From Streptomyces sp. DHE7-1 (lineage in GTDB: Bacteria > Actinomycetota > Actinomycetes > Streptomycetales > Streptomycetaceae), in NCBI GenBank assembly GCA_016432725.1, contig JACJDG010000003.1, positions 1,984,001 through 2,048,000 on the forward strand: a stretch of DNA of 64,000 nt, written 5' to 3'. Positions 30,277-39,045 of this stretch are shown here, one piece after another (position 1 is the stretch's first letter; every line of letters begins with the position of its first letter). Position numbers and translations under genes: made by a program. The notes under the pieces are model-generated. The model searched no databases. It saw only the letters and a program-made list of their open reading frames with translations, and was not told the DNA's origin.

Positions 30277-30323
30277 GCGTTTGCTCAGCCACGTGACAGC
30301 TGTACGAGAACGGAGCCGCGCCC

Positions 30324-30815
30324 ATGGGTGAGCAGCAGCAGGTGAGATTCCCGCAGGAGGTCGTCGACGAGTACGCCGCGCTCGGCGTCGACCTGCCCGC
30401 ACTGTTCTCCGCGGGCCACCTCGGGACCCGCATGGGCGTGCAGATCCTGGAGGCCTCGGCGGAGCGGGTCGTCGGCACCATGCCCGTCGAGGGCAACACC
30501 CAGCCGTACGGGCTGCTGCACGGCGGCGCGTCCGCGGTGCTCGCGGAGACCCTCGGCTCGGTCGGCTCCATGCTGCACGGCGGCAGCACGAAGATCGCGG
30601 TCGGCGTCGACCTCAACTGCACCCATCACCGCGGCGCCCGCTCGGGCCTGGTGACCGGTGTGGCCACGCCGGTGCACCGGGGGCGCTCCACGGCGACGTA
30701 CGAGATCGTCATCAGCGACGAGGAGGGGCGCCGGGTCTGCACCGCCCGGCTGACGTGCCTGCTGCGCGACGTCCGCAGGGGCGACGAGGCGCACGTGCCG
30801 AACACCGGCGCCTGA
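30324..30815 (+). CDS. PaaI-family hotdog thioesterase
   Basis: A 163-residue single-hotdog protein. PYGLLHGGASAVLAETLGSV carries the HGG motif and the catalytic acidic residue on the hotdog helix; VGVDLNCTHHRGARSGLVTG and the strands VHRGRSTATYEIVISDEEGR complete the fold. Such enzymes hydrolyse aromatic or short acyl-CoA thioesters (phenylacetyl-CoA or DHNA-CoA type). It follows the oxidoreductase by 47 bases and ends in a clear hairpin terminator. Confidence 0.9.
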   Translation: MGEQQQVRFPQEVVDEYAALGVDLPALFSAGHLGTRMGVQILEASAERVVGTMPVEGNTQPYGLLHGGASAVLAETLGSVGSMLHGGSTKIAVGVDLNCTHHRGARSGLVTGVATPVHRGRSTATYEIVISDEEGRRVCTARLTCLLRDVRRGDEAHVPNTGA

Positions 30816-30832
30816 CCGCTGCCCGGCGGGGC

Positions 30833-30859
30833 CCCCGAGGCCCCGCCGGCTGCCCGCCG
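30833..30859 (+). terminator. Terminator after thioesterase gene
   Basis: CCGGCGGGGCC and GGCCCCGCCGG form a perfect 11-bp stem around the loop CCCGA, starting 17 bases past the thioesterase stop. Confidence 0.75.
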
Positions 30860-31515
30860 CACCCGGTGACCGCGATACGAGACGGCGTCACCACCCCGCC
30901 GCCGCATCCGAGTTGACGGTCCGGAAGGCCCGCGGGCCCCTCGCCCCGCCCCGGACGGATCCGCGCCCTCGCCGCCGCACGCGTCCGGATTCCGCCGCCC
31001 CGCGCCCGCGCTCCCCCTTGCCGGACAAAGGGACGCTCTCCCCGCAAGATCACCACAACCCTCCCCATGGGCGGAATGCGGATAAGCGCCGAAGCCGTCG
31101 GGCTCCTTTCCCGTGCGGTAACTCTATGTAATACGCGCGCAATCCGGATTCACGGTTCCGGCCATCGCGTCCACCCGCCCCAGGACCGCGCGGCAGCCCC
31201 GAAAGTCGCCTGCAGCAACAGAGTTACGTAATTACCAAAACCGGCGAGACGCCTGAACGCGCCGACGCGGTCCTGCGGGTTCTCAGAATGTGGACAGGGC
31301 GAATCGACCTGAATTCATGCGTTCCCCCACGCCGTACCGCTCTGCATTACCCCGTGTCATAACAAGAGCGTCACAGCCTTGGACAAGCACTCCTCCACGT
31401 TGTCCACACACGCCTAGAGTCACGGCCAGTCACCGCTCCATCGGGAGTTCGGTACCGGCGCGGCACCCAACGCCCCATCACACAGGGGCGAGCGTGCCTG
31501 CGGAAAGGATCGATT
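30860..31515. other. Long AT-richer intergenic region before livJ
   Basis: About 650 bases with no supported gene and visibly lower GC than its surroundings. It contains GTAACTCT (31118-31125) and its inverse AGAGTTAC (31220-31227), overlapping palindromes TTACGTAA and GTAATTAC (31224-31235), and three DnaA-box-like sites at 31289-31408. Probably a complex promoter region for the liv operon. Confidence 0.6.
31289..31408. promoter_or_regulatory. Cluster of DnaA-box-like sites upstream of livJ
   Basis: TTGTCCACA at 31400-31408 is an exact match to the preferred Streptomyces DnaA box. CTTGGACAA at 31378-31386 is an inverted 7/9 match, so the two form a 7-bp inverted repeat (TGGACAA/TTGTCCA) with a 13-base spacer. 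TGTGGACAG at 31289-31297 is an inverted 8/9 match. The cluster ends about 107 bases before the livJ start. A role in DnaA binding is inference. Confidence 0.45.
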
Positions 31516-32738
31516 GTGCGACAGCGTTCTCTGGTGATTCTTACCTCCGTTCTGACCACCGGAGCTCTGACCCTCACCGCCTGCGGCTCCCGCAATGACG
31601 ACAGCAAGGGCGGCGACAGCGGCAACGTGACGGTCACGATCGGCGTCGACGCCCCGCTGACCGGCCAGAACTCCGCGACGGGTCTCGGCATCCAGTACGG
31701 CGCCCAGATCGCCGTCGACGACGCCAACAAGAACAAGACCGTCCCCGGCGTCACCTTCAAGATCAAGGCACTGGACGACAAGGCGATCCCCGCCACCGGC
31801 CAGCAGAACGCCTCCCAGCTCGTCGCCGAGAAGGACGTCCTCGGCGTCGTCGGCCCGCTCAACTCCGGCGTGGCCACCCAGATGCAGCAGACCCTCGCCT
31901 CGGCCAACCTGGTGGAGATCTCCCCTCCAACACCGCGCCCGAGCTGACCCAGGGCAAGAACTGGCAGACCAGCAAGTCCCGCCCGTTCAAGTCCTACTTC
32001 CGCACGGCCACCACCGACGCCCTCCAGGGCGCCTTCGCCGCCGACTACGCGTACAACGGCCTCAAGAAGAAGAAGGCCTTCGTCGTCGACGACAAGCAGA
32101 CCTACGGCGCCGGCCTCTCCAAGATCTTCAAGGCCCAGTTCGCCAAGCAGGGCGGCAAGATCGCCGGCACCGACCACGTCAACACCGGTGACCGCGACTT
32201 CTCCACCCTCGCCACCAAGATCAAGAACTCGGGCGCCGACATCCTCTACTACGGCGGCCAGTACGACGAGTCCCAGGTGCTGACCAAGCAGCTCAAGGAC
32301 GCCGGCGCCAAGATCCCGCTGTTCGGCGGCGACGGCATGTTCACCCCCACCTACATCAAGACCGCCGGCAAGGCCGCCGAGGGCGACCTCGTCACCTCCA
32401 TCGGCGTCCCCGTCGACACCCTGCCCGCCGCCAAGGACTTCGTGGCCGCCTACAAGGCCAAGAAGTACCCCGGCGACTACGGCACCTACGGCTCCTACGC
32501 CTACGACGCCACCACCGCCATCATCAAGGCCGTCGGTGAGGTCGTGAAGGACGGCAAGGTGCCCTCCGACGCCCGCCAGCAGGTCGTCGACGCCGTCCAG
32601 AAGACCTCCTTCGACGGCATCTCCGGCAAGATCTCGTTCGACGAGTACGGCGACACCACCAACAAGCAGCTGACCGTCTACCAGGTCACCAAGGGCGAGT
32701 GGAAGTCCGTCAAGAGCGGCGTCGCCAACCCGAAGTAA
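31516..32738 (+). CDS. livJ: Branched-chain amino-acid ABC transporter, binding lipoprotein (apparent frameshift)
   Basis: About 407 residues after repair. GTG 31516 follows GGAAAGGA. The lipoprotein signal MRQRSLVILTSVLTTGALTL has lipobox LTAC, so the protein is anchored outside the cell. The periplasmic-binding fold of the Leu/Ile/Val family shows IGVDAPLTGQNSATGLGIQY, VLGVVGPLNSGVATQMQQTL, then in the next frame FVVDDKQTYGAGLSKIF and DILYYGGQYDESQVLTKQLK. The break at NLVEIS/PSNTAPEL is repaired by a fifth C at 31922-31925. First gene of livJHMGF. Confidence 0.93.
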
Positions 32739-32763
32739 CCCAGCCTGACACTCCGCACCACCA

Positions 32764-32800
32764 GGGCCGCGCGGCGCAGACCACCGTCACCGCGCGGCCC
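32764..32800 (+). promoter_or_regulatory. Hairpin between livJ and livH
   Basis: GGGCCGCGCGG and CCGCGCGGCCC form a perfect 11-bp stem with a 15-base loop. In binding-protein operons such structures stabilise or partly terminate the first message so the binding protein is made in excess. No T-tract follows. Confidence 0.6.
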
Positions 32801-32847
32801 GCCTTCTACGCCCCCCTTGACTCTCCCCACCACATGGAGGCCATGCG

Positions 32848-33777
32848 GTGAACACCCTGCCGCAGCAGCTGGCCAACGGGCTGTTCCTCGGCTCGATGTA
32901 CGGGCTGATCGCCATCGGATACACGATGGTGTACGGCATCGTCCAGCTCATCAACTTCGCCCACGGCGAGATCTTCATGACCGGAGGCTTCGGCGCACTC
33001 ACGGTCTACCTCGCCCTGCCGGACGGCATATCCATGTGGATAGCCCTGCCGGCGATGCTCATCGGCGGCGCACTGGTCGCCGTGCTCATCGCCGTCGGCG
33101 CCGAGCGCTTCGCCTACCGCCCCCTGCGCGGCGCACCACGCCTCGCACCCCTCATCACCGCCATCGGCCTGTCACTCGCCCTGCAGCAGGCGGTCTTCAA
33201 CTGGTACCCCGACGCCAAGTCGGCCCGCGTCTTCCCGCAGCTGCCCTTCGGCCCGCTGCACCTCGGCTCGGTGACCGTGCAGAGCGGCGACGTCTTCCTC
33301 ATCATCGCCGCCCCGCTGTGCATGGCCGTCCTCGCCTTCTTCGTCCGGCTCTCCCGCACCGGCCGCGCCATGCAGGCCACCGCCCAGGACCCGGACACCG
33401 CACAGCTCATGGGCATCGACACCAACCGCATCATCGTCATCGCCTTCGCCATCGGCGGCTTCTTCGCCGCCGTCGCCGGCCTCTCCTACGGCCTCAAGTA
33501 CGGCTCCGTCTCCTACGACATGGGCTTCATCGCCGGCCTCAAGGCCTTCACCGCGGCCGTCCTCGGCGGCATCGGCAACATCTACGGCGCCATGCTCGGC
33601 GGCCTCGTCCTCGGCCTCGCCGAAGCCATGGCCACCGCCTACATCGCCGACATCCCCGGCATGCAGCAGCTCGGCGGAGGCGGCTGGGCCGCCGTCTGGG
33701 CCTTCGTACTCCTCATCCTCGTACTGCTCTTCAGACCACAAGGCCTGCTCGGCGAACGCGTCGCGGACAGGGCGTGA
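32848..33777 (+). CDS. livH: Branched-chain amino-acid ABC transporter, permease LivH
   Basis: A 309-residue integral membrane protein with about eight helices. The LivH signature regions are visible: NGLFLGSMYGLIAIGYTMVY, LINFAHGEIFMTGGFGAL near the N terminus and FTAAVLGGIGNIYGAMLGGL near the C terminus (the EAA-like loop that contacts the ATPases). GTG 32848 follows GGAGG at 8 bases. Pairs with LivM; downstream of livJ after a hairpin. Confidence 0.95.
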   Translation: MNTLPQQLANGLFLGSMYGLIAIGYTMVYGIVQLINFAHGEIFMTGGFGALTVYLALPDGISMWIALPAMLIGGALVAVLIAVGAERFAYRPLRGAPRLAPLITAIGLSLALQQAVFNWYPDAKSARVFPQLPFGPLHLGSVTVQSGDVFLIIAAPLCMAVLAFFVRLSRTGRAMQATAQDPDTAQLMGIDTNRIIVIAFAIGGFFAAVAGLSYGLKYGSVSYDMGFIAGLKAFTAAVLGGIGNIYGAMLGGLVLGLAEAMATAYIADIPGMQQLGGGGWAAVWAFVLLILVLLFRPQGLLGERVADRA

Positions 33778-33782
33778 GCACC

Positions 33783-35563
33783 ATGACCGACACCACCACC
33801 ACAGCACCGGCCACGGCCCCGCGCGGACCCGTCCCGCTGCCGCCCGCCGCCGCCCGCCTGCTCATCGCCACCGGCGCCGTGGGCACCATCGCCAGCACCT
33901 TCCTGAGCTGGACCTGGACCCCCGCCTTCCCCGGCGACCTCACCGTCTACGGCTACCCCGCGGGCCTCCAGATCCTCGCCCTCGTCGCCGGCGCCCTCAC
34001 CCTGCTGTTCGCCCTCACCCTCTGGAACACCAAGGGCCTGCGCTGGCTCAACCCCGCCGGCGCCACCTCCCCCGTGTTCCTCACGGCCCTGTCGGCGTTC
34101 GCCGTCTGCTGGTTCACCGGCATCGCCATCGCCGTCGACCTCAACGGCCTGGTCAACCTCGACCCCGGCGCCTACGTCGCCATGGCCGCCTCCGCACTGC
34201 CCGTCGTCGGCGCCCTCGCCCTGCCCCACCCCGCCCCGGCACCGGACTGCGCGGCTACCTCACCAAGCCCCAGCAGCCCCGCCCCGGCACCCTGTCCCCG
34301 CTCCTCGAGCGCGGCATCATCACCGCCGGCACCGCCGTCGCCCTCATCGCCTTCACCTACGGCATCGGCATCGACAACGACGCGAGCGAAACCTTCATCG
34401 GCTTCCTCCTCCTCGTCATCTTCGCCGCCTGGGGCCTGATGCACACCGGCCTCGTCGACCGCTACGCGACCATGGCCGCCCAGCACAAGGGCTTCGCCTC
34501 GACGCTCGCCTTCCTCGCCGCCGTCATCTTCCCCTTCACCCAGAGCGACGACCACAACGCCAACGTCGGCGTCAACATCCTCATCTTCGCCACCGTCGCC
34601 CTCGGCCTGAACATCGTCGTCGGCCTCACCGGCCTCCTCGACCTCGGCTACGTCGCCTTCCTCGGCGTCGGCGCCTACGCCGCGGCCCTCGTCTCCGGCT
34701 CCGAGTACTCCCGGTTCTCCGGAGTCCACTTCCCCTTCTGGGCCGCCGCCCTCACCGGCATGGCCGCCTCGCTCGTCTTCGGCGTCCTCATCGGCGCCCC
34801 CACCCTGCGACTGCGCGGCGACTACCTGGCCATCGTCACCCTCGGCTTCGGAGAGATCTTCCGCATCACCGTCAACAACCTCGACGGCGACTCCGGACCC
34901 GACATCACCCGCGGCCCCAACGGCATCACCCAGATCCCCGACCTGGACATCCTCGGGTTCAAGTTCGGCGAAGCACACCAGATCGCCGGGTTCACACTCG
35001 GCCGCTTCGCCAACTACCTCTTCCTGATGCTCATCGTCACGGCCATCGTCGTCCTCGTCTTCACCCGCGCCGCCGACTCCCGCATCGGCCGCTCCTGGAT
35101 CGCCATCCGCGAGGACGAGACCGCCGCCACCGCCATGGGCATCAACGGCTTCCGCGTCAAGCTGATCGCCTTCGCCCTCGGCGCCTCCCTCGCCGGCCTC
35201 GCCGGCACCGTGATGGCCCACGTCAACTACAGCGTCAACCCCCAGCCCTACCAGTTCGCCGGCGCCGCCCCGCCCAACTCGGCCTTCCTCCTCGCCGCCG
35301 TCGTCCTCGGCGGCATGGGCACCGTCAGCGGCCCGCTCCTCGGCGCCAGCGTCCTCTACCTGGTCCCCGAGAAGCTCCAGTTCCTGCAGAACTACGAACT
35401 GCTCGCCTTCGGCATCGCGCTGGTCCTGCTCATGCGCTTCCGGCCGGAAGGCATCATCGCCAACCGCCGCCGCCAGCTCGAATTCCACGAAATCGGCCAA
35501 CTCGACGTCCCCGAACAGAGAACGCTCACCGACGAACCGGCCGTCACCAAGGCAGGGGCGTAA
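33783..35563 (+). CDS. livM: Branched-chain amino-acid ABC transporter, permease LivM, long form (apparent frameshift)
   Basis: About 593 residues after repair, against roughly 300-430 for common LivM proteins. The extra N-terminal part (about 1-215) carries its own helices (LLIATGAVGTIASTFLSW, LQILALVAGALTLLFALTL, LTALSAFAVCWFTGIAIAV). The LivM core follows: VALGLNIVVGLTGLLDLGYV, RLRGDYLAIVTLGFGEIFRI, RIGRSWIAIREDETAATAMG, VVLGGMGTVSGPLLGASVLY. One C added in 34223-34238 restores the frame. The N-terminal ATG follows the livH stop by 5 bases; a GTG overlapping that stop (33774) is an alternative. Confidence 0.92.
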
Positions 35564-35569
35564 AGAACC

Positions 35570-36565
35570 ATGACGACACCCGTACTCGAAGCCCGTGACG
35601 TCACCATGCGCTTCGGCGGTCTCACCGCCGTCCGATCCGTCGACTTCACCGTCAACAGCGGCGAGATCGTCGGCCTGATCGGCCCCAACGGCGCCGGCAA
35701 GACCACGTTCTTCAACTGCCTCACCGGCCTGTACGTCCCCACCGAGGGCACCGTCGCCTTCAAGGGCAAGGTCCTCCCGCCCAAACCCCACCTGGTCACC
35801 CAGGCGGGCATCGCCCGGACCTTCCAGAACATCCGGCTCTTCGCCAACATGACCGTCCTGGAGAACGTCCTCGTCGGCCGCCACACCCGCACCAAGGAAG
35901 GCCTCTGGTCCGCCCTCCTGCGCGGCCCCGGCTTCCGCAAGGCCGAGAAGGAGTCCGAGGCCAAGGCCATGGAACTCCTCGAGTTCGTCGGCCTCGCCGC
36001 CAAGCGCGACCACCTCGCCCGCAACCTGCCCTACGGCGAACAGCGCAAGCTGGAGATCGCCCGGGCACTCGCCAGCGAACCCGGCCTGCTGCTCCTCGAC
36101 GAGCCGACGGCCGGCATGAACCCCCAGGAGACCCGGACCACCGAGGAACTGGTCTTCGCCATCCGGGACAAGGGCATCGCCGTCCTCGTCATCGAGCACG
36201 ACATGCGCTTCATCTTCAACCTCTGCGACCGCGTCGCCGTCCTCGTCCAGGGCGAGAAGCTCGTCGAGGGCACCTCCGACGTCGTCCAGGCCGACGACCG
36301 GGTCGTCGCCGCCTACCTCGGCGAACCCTTCGAGGGCGACCCCGGCCAGGCCGAGGCCGCCGAGGTCGAGGCAGCGGAGGCGGCCGCCGACACCCCGGCC
36401 CCGAAGACCGCCGCCGCGCCCGCCCCCGAACCCGAGCGGGCCGACGCCACCGGCACCGACGACGCCGCACCCGCCGACGCCGGCACCACCGGCGACACGG
36501 CGAGCGACGACGCCGACAGCGACGGCGCGGAGAGCACCAGCGCCACCAAGGGAGAGGCCCAGTGA
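35570..36565 (+). CDS. livG: Branched-chain amino-acid ABC transporter ATPase LivG with acidic tail
   Basis: A 331-residue ATPase. Walker A GPNGAGKTTFFNCLTG (about 40-55), the LivG-type insertion GIARTFQNIRLFANMTVLEN, signature LPYGEQRKLEIARALA, Walker B LLLLDEPTAGMNP and switch VIEHDMRF. The core ends near residue 255 at VVAAYLGEPFE; about 75 further residues are almost only A, E, D, P, T and G and must be disordered. Standard LivG proteins lack this. Overlaps livF by GTGA. Confidence 0.95.
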   Translation: MTTPVLEARDVTMRFGGLTAVRSVDFTVNSGEIVGLIGPNGAGKTTFFNCLTGLYVPTEGTVAFKGKVLPPKPHLVTQAGIARTFQNIRLFANMTVLENVLVGRHTRTKEGLWSALLRGPGFRKAEKESEAKAMELLEFVGLAAKRDHLARNLPYGEQRKLEIARALASEPGLLLLDEPTAGMNPQETRTTEELVFAIRDKGIAVLVIEHDMRFIFNLCDRVAVLVQGEKLVEGTSDVVQADDRVVAAYLGEPFEGDPGQAEAAEVEAAEAAADTPAPKTAAAPAPEPERADATGTDDAAPADAGTTGDTASDDADSDGAESTSATKGEAQ

Positions 36566-37277
36566 CCGCACTGCTGGAGGTCGAGGACCTCAGGGTCGCC
36601 TACGGCAAGATCGAAGCCGTCAAGGGCATCTCGTTCAGCGTCGAGGCCGGCCAGGTCGTCACCCTCATCGGCACCAACGGCGCCGGCAAGACGACCACCC
36701 TGCGCACCCTCTCCGGACTGCTCAAGCCCAGCTCCGGAAAGATCCTCTTCGACGGCAAACCACTCACCGGCGTCCCGGCGCACAAGATCGTCTCCCTCGG
36801 ACTCGCCCACTCCCCGAGGGCCGGCACATCTTCCCGCGCCTCACCATCGCCGAGAACCTCCAGCTCGGCGCCTTCCTCCGCAAGGACAAGGAAGGCATCG
36901 AGAGGGACATCCAGCGCGCCTACGACCTCTTCCCCATCCTCGGGGAACGCAGGAAGCAGGCCGCCGGCACCCTCTCCGGCGGTGAGCAGCAGATGCTCGC
37001 CATGGGCCGGGCGCTGATGTCCCAGCCCAAGCTGCTGATGCTCGACGAACCCTCCATGGGCCTGTCGCCGATCATGATGCAGAAGATCATGGCGACGATC
37101 GTCGAGCTGAAGGCCTCGGGCACCACGATCCTGCTGGTCGAGCAGAACGCCCAGGCGGCGCTCTCGCTCGCCGACCAGGGCCACGTCATGGAGGTCGGCA
37201 GCATCGTCCTCTCCGGCACCGGACAGGACCTGCTGCACGACGAGTCCGTGCGCAAGGCGTACCTCGGCGAGGACTGA
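36562..37277 (+). CDS. livF: Branched-chain amino-acid ABC transporter ATPase LivF (apparent frameshift)
   Basis: About 238 residues after repair. GTG 36562 follows GGGAGAGG and overlaps livG. Walker A GTNGAGKTTTLRTLSGL, signature LSGGEQQMLAMGRALM, Walker B LLMLDEPSMGLSP, and the C-terminal GHVMEVGSIVLSGTGQDLL. The frame breaks after LGLAHSP (expected EGRHIFPRLTIAENL); a fifth C at 36812-36815 repairs it. Last gene of the operon, followed by a strong terminator. Confidence 0.94.
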
Positions 37278-37301
37278 CCCCGCCGCGGACCGCACGCACG
37301 A

Positions 37302-37340
37302 CGAGGCCCGCGCCCCCTTCTCCGGGGCGCGGGCCTCGTC
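37302..37340. terminator. Bidirectional terminator livF / ANTAR regulator
   Basis: ACGAGGCCCGCGCCCC (37302-37317) and GGGGCGCGGGCCTCGT (37325-37340) form a perfect 16-bp stem with a 7-base loop, between convergent genes. Confidence 0.88.
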
Positions 37341-37355
37341 CTGTGCGCGGAGGGC

Positions 37356-38015
37356 TCAGCCCTTCTTCGCGGACTTCTTCTCGTCGTTGTCCGCGATGAC
37401 CGCCTCGGCGACCTGCTGCATCGACAGACGCCGGTCCATCGAGGTCTTCTGGATCCAGCGGAACGCGGCCGGCTCGGTCAGCCCGTACTCCGTCTGCAGG
37501 ATGGACTTCGCCCGGTCCACCAGCTTGCGCGTCTCCAGCCGCTGGGTGAGGTCCGCGACCTCCTTCTCCAGCTCCCGCAGCTCGGTGAACCGGGAGACCG
37601 CCATCTCGATCGCCGGGACGACGTCGCTCTTGCTGAACGGCTTCACCAGGTAGGCCATCGCACCGGCGTCCCGGGCCCGCTCCACCAGGTCGCGCTGCGA
37701 GAACGCGGTGAGCATGAGGACCGGGGCGATGGACTCCTCGGCGATCTTCTCGGCCGCGGAGATGCCGTCGAGCTTGGGCATCTTCACGTCGAGGATCACC
37801 AGGTCCGGGCGGTGCTCGCGGGCGAGTTCGACGGCCTGCTCGCCGTCCCCGGCCTCGCCGACGACGGTGTAGCCCTCCTCCTCCAGCATCTCCTTCAGGT
37901 CGAGCCGGATCAGGGCCTCGTCCTCGGCGATGACGACACGGGTCGTCAGCGGAGGCACGTGCGACTTGTCGTCGTCGGGCACGTCTACGGGCTGGGGCGA
38001 CTCGGGGGCGGTCAC
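37356..38015 (-). CDS. ANTAR-domain response regulator (PdtaR-like)
   Basis: A 219-residue regulator. The receiver domain (about 25-145) has the acidic pair E31-D32, phospho-acceptor D76 (DLVILDVKMPK), T/S switch MLTAFS and K125 (AYLVKPF). The ANTAR RNA-binding domain (about 150-205) shows LETRKLVDRAKSILQTEYGL, EPAAFRWIQKTSMDRRLSM and QQVAEAVI. ANTAR proteins bind paired hairpins in nascent RNA and prevent termination. Mycobacterial PdtaR is the closest known type and is driven by the kinase PdtaS; no kinase gene is adjacent here. Starts at GTG 38015. Confidence 0.93.
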   Translation of the reverse strand: MTAPESPQPVDVPDDDKSHVPPLTTRVVIAEDEALIRLDLKEMLEEEGYTVVGEAGDGEQAVELAREHRPDLVILDVKMPKLDGISAAEKIAEESIAPVLMLTAFSQRDLVERARDAGAMAYLVKPFSKSDVVPAIEMAVSRFTELRELEKEVADLTQRLETRKLVDRAKSILQTEYGLTEPAAFRWIQKTSMDRRLSMQQVAEAVIADNDEKKSAKKG

Positions 38016-38118
38016 TCGGGCTCCTTGGTACGAGGCAGGTCGGTACTGCTGACAAGAGCCTACCTAGCTGCGGTAAGGTGGTCTGGCAGCGGGTCGAGGT
38101 AAACCTTCGATTCACCGG

Positions 38119-38193
38119 GCCCCGGTAGCCCAATTGGCAGTAGGCAATGGATTCAAAACCCATACAGTGTCGGTTCGAGTCCGACCCGGGGCA
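38119..38193 (+). tRNA. Atypical tRNA, anticodon CAA, short variable arm
   Basis: A 75-base cloverleaf. Acceptor stem GCCCCGG/CCGGGGC (7 bp), T8, D arm with A14, G18-G19 and A15-T48 Levitt pair, anticodon loop TTCAAAA (38152-38158) with T33 and anticodon CAA at 38154-38156, T arm GTCGG-TTCGAGT-CCGAC, discriminator A, no encoded CCA, then CTTTT. CAA reads UUG (Leu). The variable loop is only ACAGT, whereas bacterial tRNA-Leu has a long class II arm. The D arm AATTGGCAG is like tRNA-Gln. Pair 31-39 (A-C) is mismatched. Charging identity is uncertain. Confidence 0.8.
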
Positions 38194-38299
38194 CTTTTCC
38201 TTCGATCCGAAGGTCACCATTTAGAAGCGGATTTCCGCATTCTCGTGAACCTTCGCTCTTCACTGCGTGTCTCCACGGCTTCCTTCACACAGTGGCCGC

Positions 38300-39038
38300 A
38301 TGTACGACATCAGCACCCGCAAGCGAGTCCTCGCCCTGGTCGCCCAGGGACGCAGCCTGAATGCGGTGAGCCGTCAGACCGGTGTCTCGCGTGCCGCGAT
38401 CCGCTCATGGCAGGACCGCCTCGAACCACTGGCCCCATGCCCCTCCGCCCGGGCCGCCTTCCGACGCACGTGCGTACGCGTATTTGCTGGGCCTCTATCT
38501 CGGCGACGGATGCATCAGCCGACACCCGGGCGGTGGCCACTACCTCCGTATCGCGTGTGCCGACGCATGGCCAGGGCTCCTGAGGATGTGCCGCGAAGCC
38601 ATCACGGACGTACGCCCCGGAGTGCGCGTCCACACGCTTCACAAGCAGGGCTGCTCGATGGTGACCAGTTACCACCCGCACTGGCCGGACCTGTTCCCCC
38701 AGCACGGGCCCGGCAAGAAGCACGAACGGCCCATTCTCCTGGCGCCCTGGCAACAGGAGATCGTCGGCACTCACCCCTGGGAGTTCATCCGGGGCCTCAT
38801 CCACTCCGACGGCTGCCGTATCACCAACCGGACGACCAGACTCGTCGACGGTGAGCGCAAACACTACGAATACCCGCGCTACTTCTTCACCAATCTGTCC
38901 GAGGACATCATCCGGCTCTTCACCGATGCCCTGGAACGCGTCCATGTGGAATGGAGACGGGCGAACAACCGGAACATCTCCGTGGCCCGCAAGGACTCCG
39001 TAGCCCTCATGGACGCCCACGTGGGCCCCAAGCACTGA
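38300..39038 (+). CDS. HTH / LAGLIDADG endonuclease-like protein (apparent frameshift)
   Basis: About 246 residues after repair. The N terminus MYDISTRKRVLALVAQGRSL, then NAVSRQTGVSRAAIRSWQDR, is a resolvase/transposase-type helix-turn-helix. The main part carries two LAGLIDADG-like motifs, YLLGLYLGDGCI and FIRGLIHSDGCRI, plus WQQEIVGTHPWEF and YPRYFFTNLSEDI, as in monomeric homing endonucleases. The frame changes between about 38420 and 38450; here two bases are missing (or one is extra), unlike the single losses elsewhere. It lies 107 bases after the tRNA with no strong ribosome-binding site. Such proteins are widespread in Streptomyces, often labelled transcriptional regulators. Confidence 0.78.
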
Positions 39039-39045
39039 CCGCCGG

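Noticed and set aside
31516..32738. livJ as a pseudogene
   Set aside because: A single missing C restores a full-length lipoprotein, and the flanking transporter genes are all present and ordered.
38300..39038. Intein or group I intron
   Set aside because: The LAGLIDADG protein has its own start and HTH and is not inserted in a host gene; the tRNA upstream is continuous.
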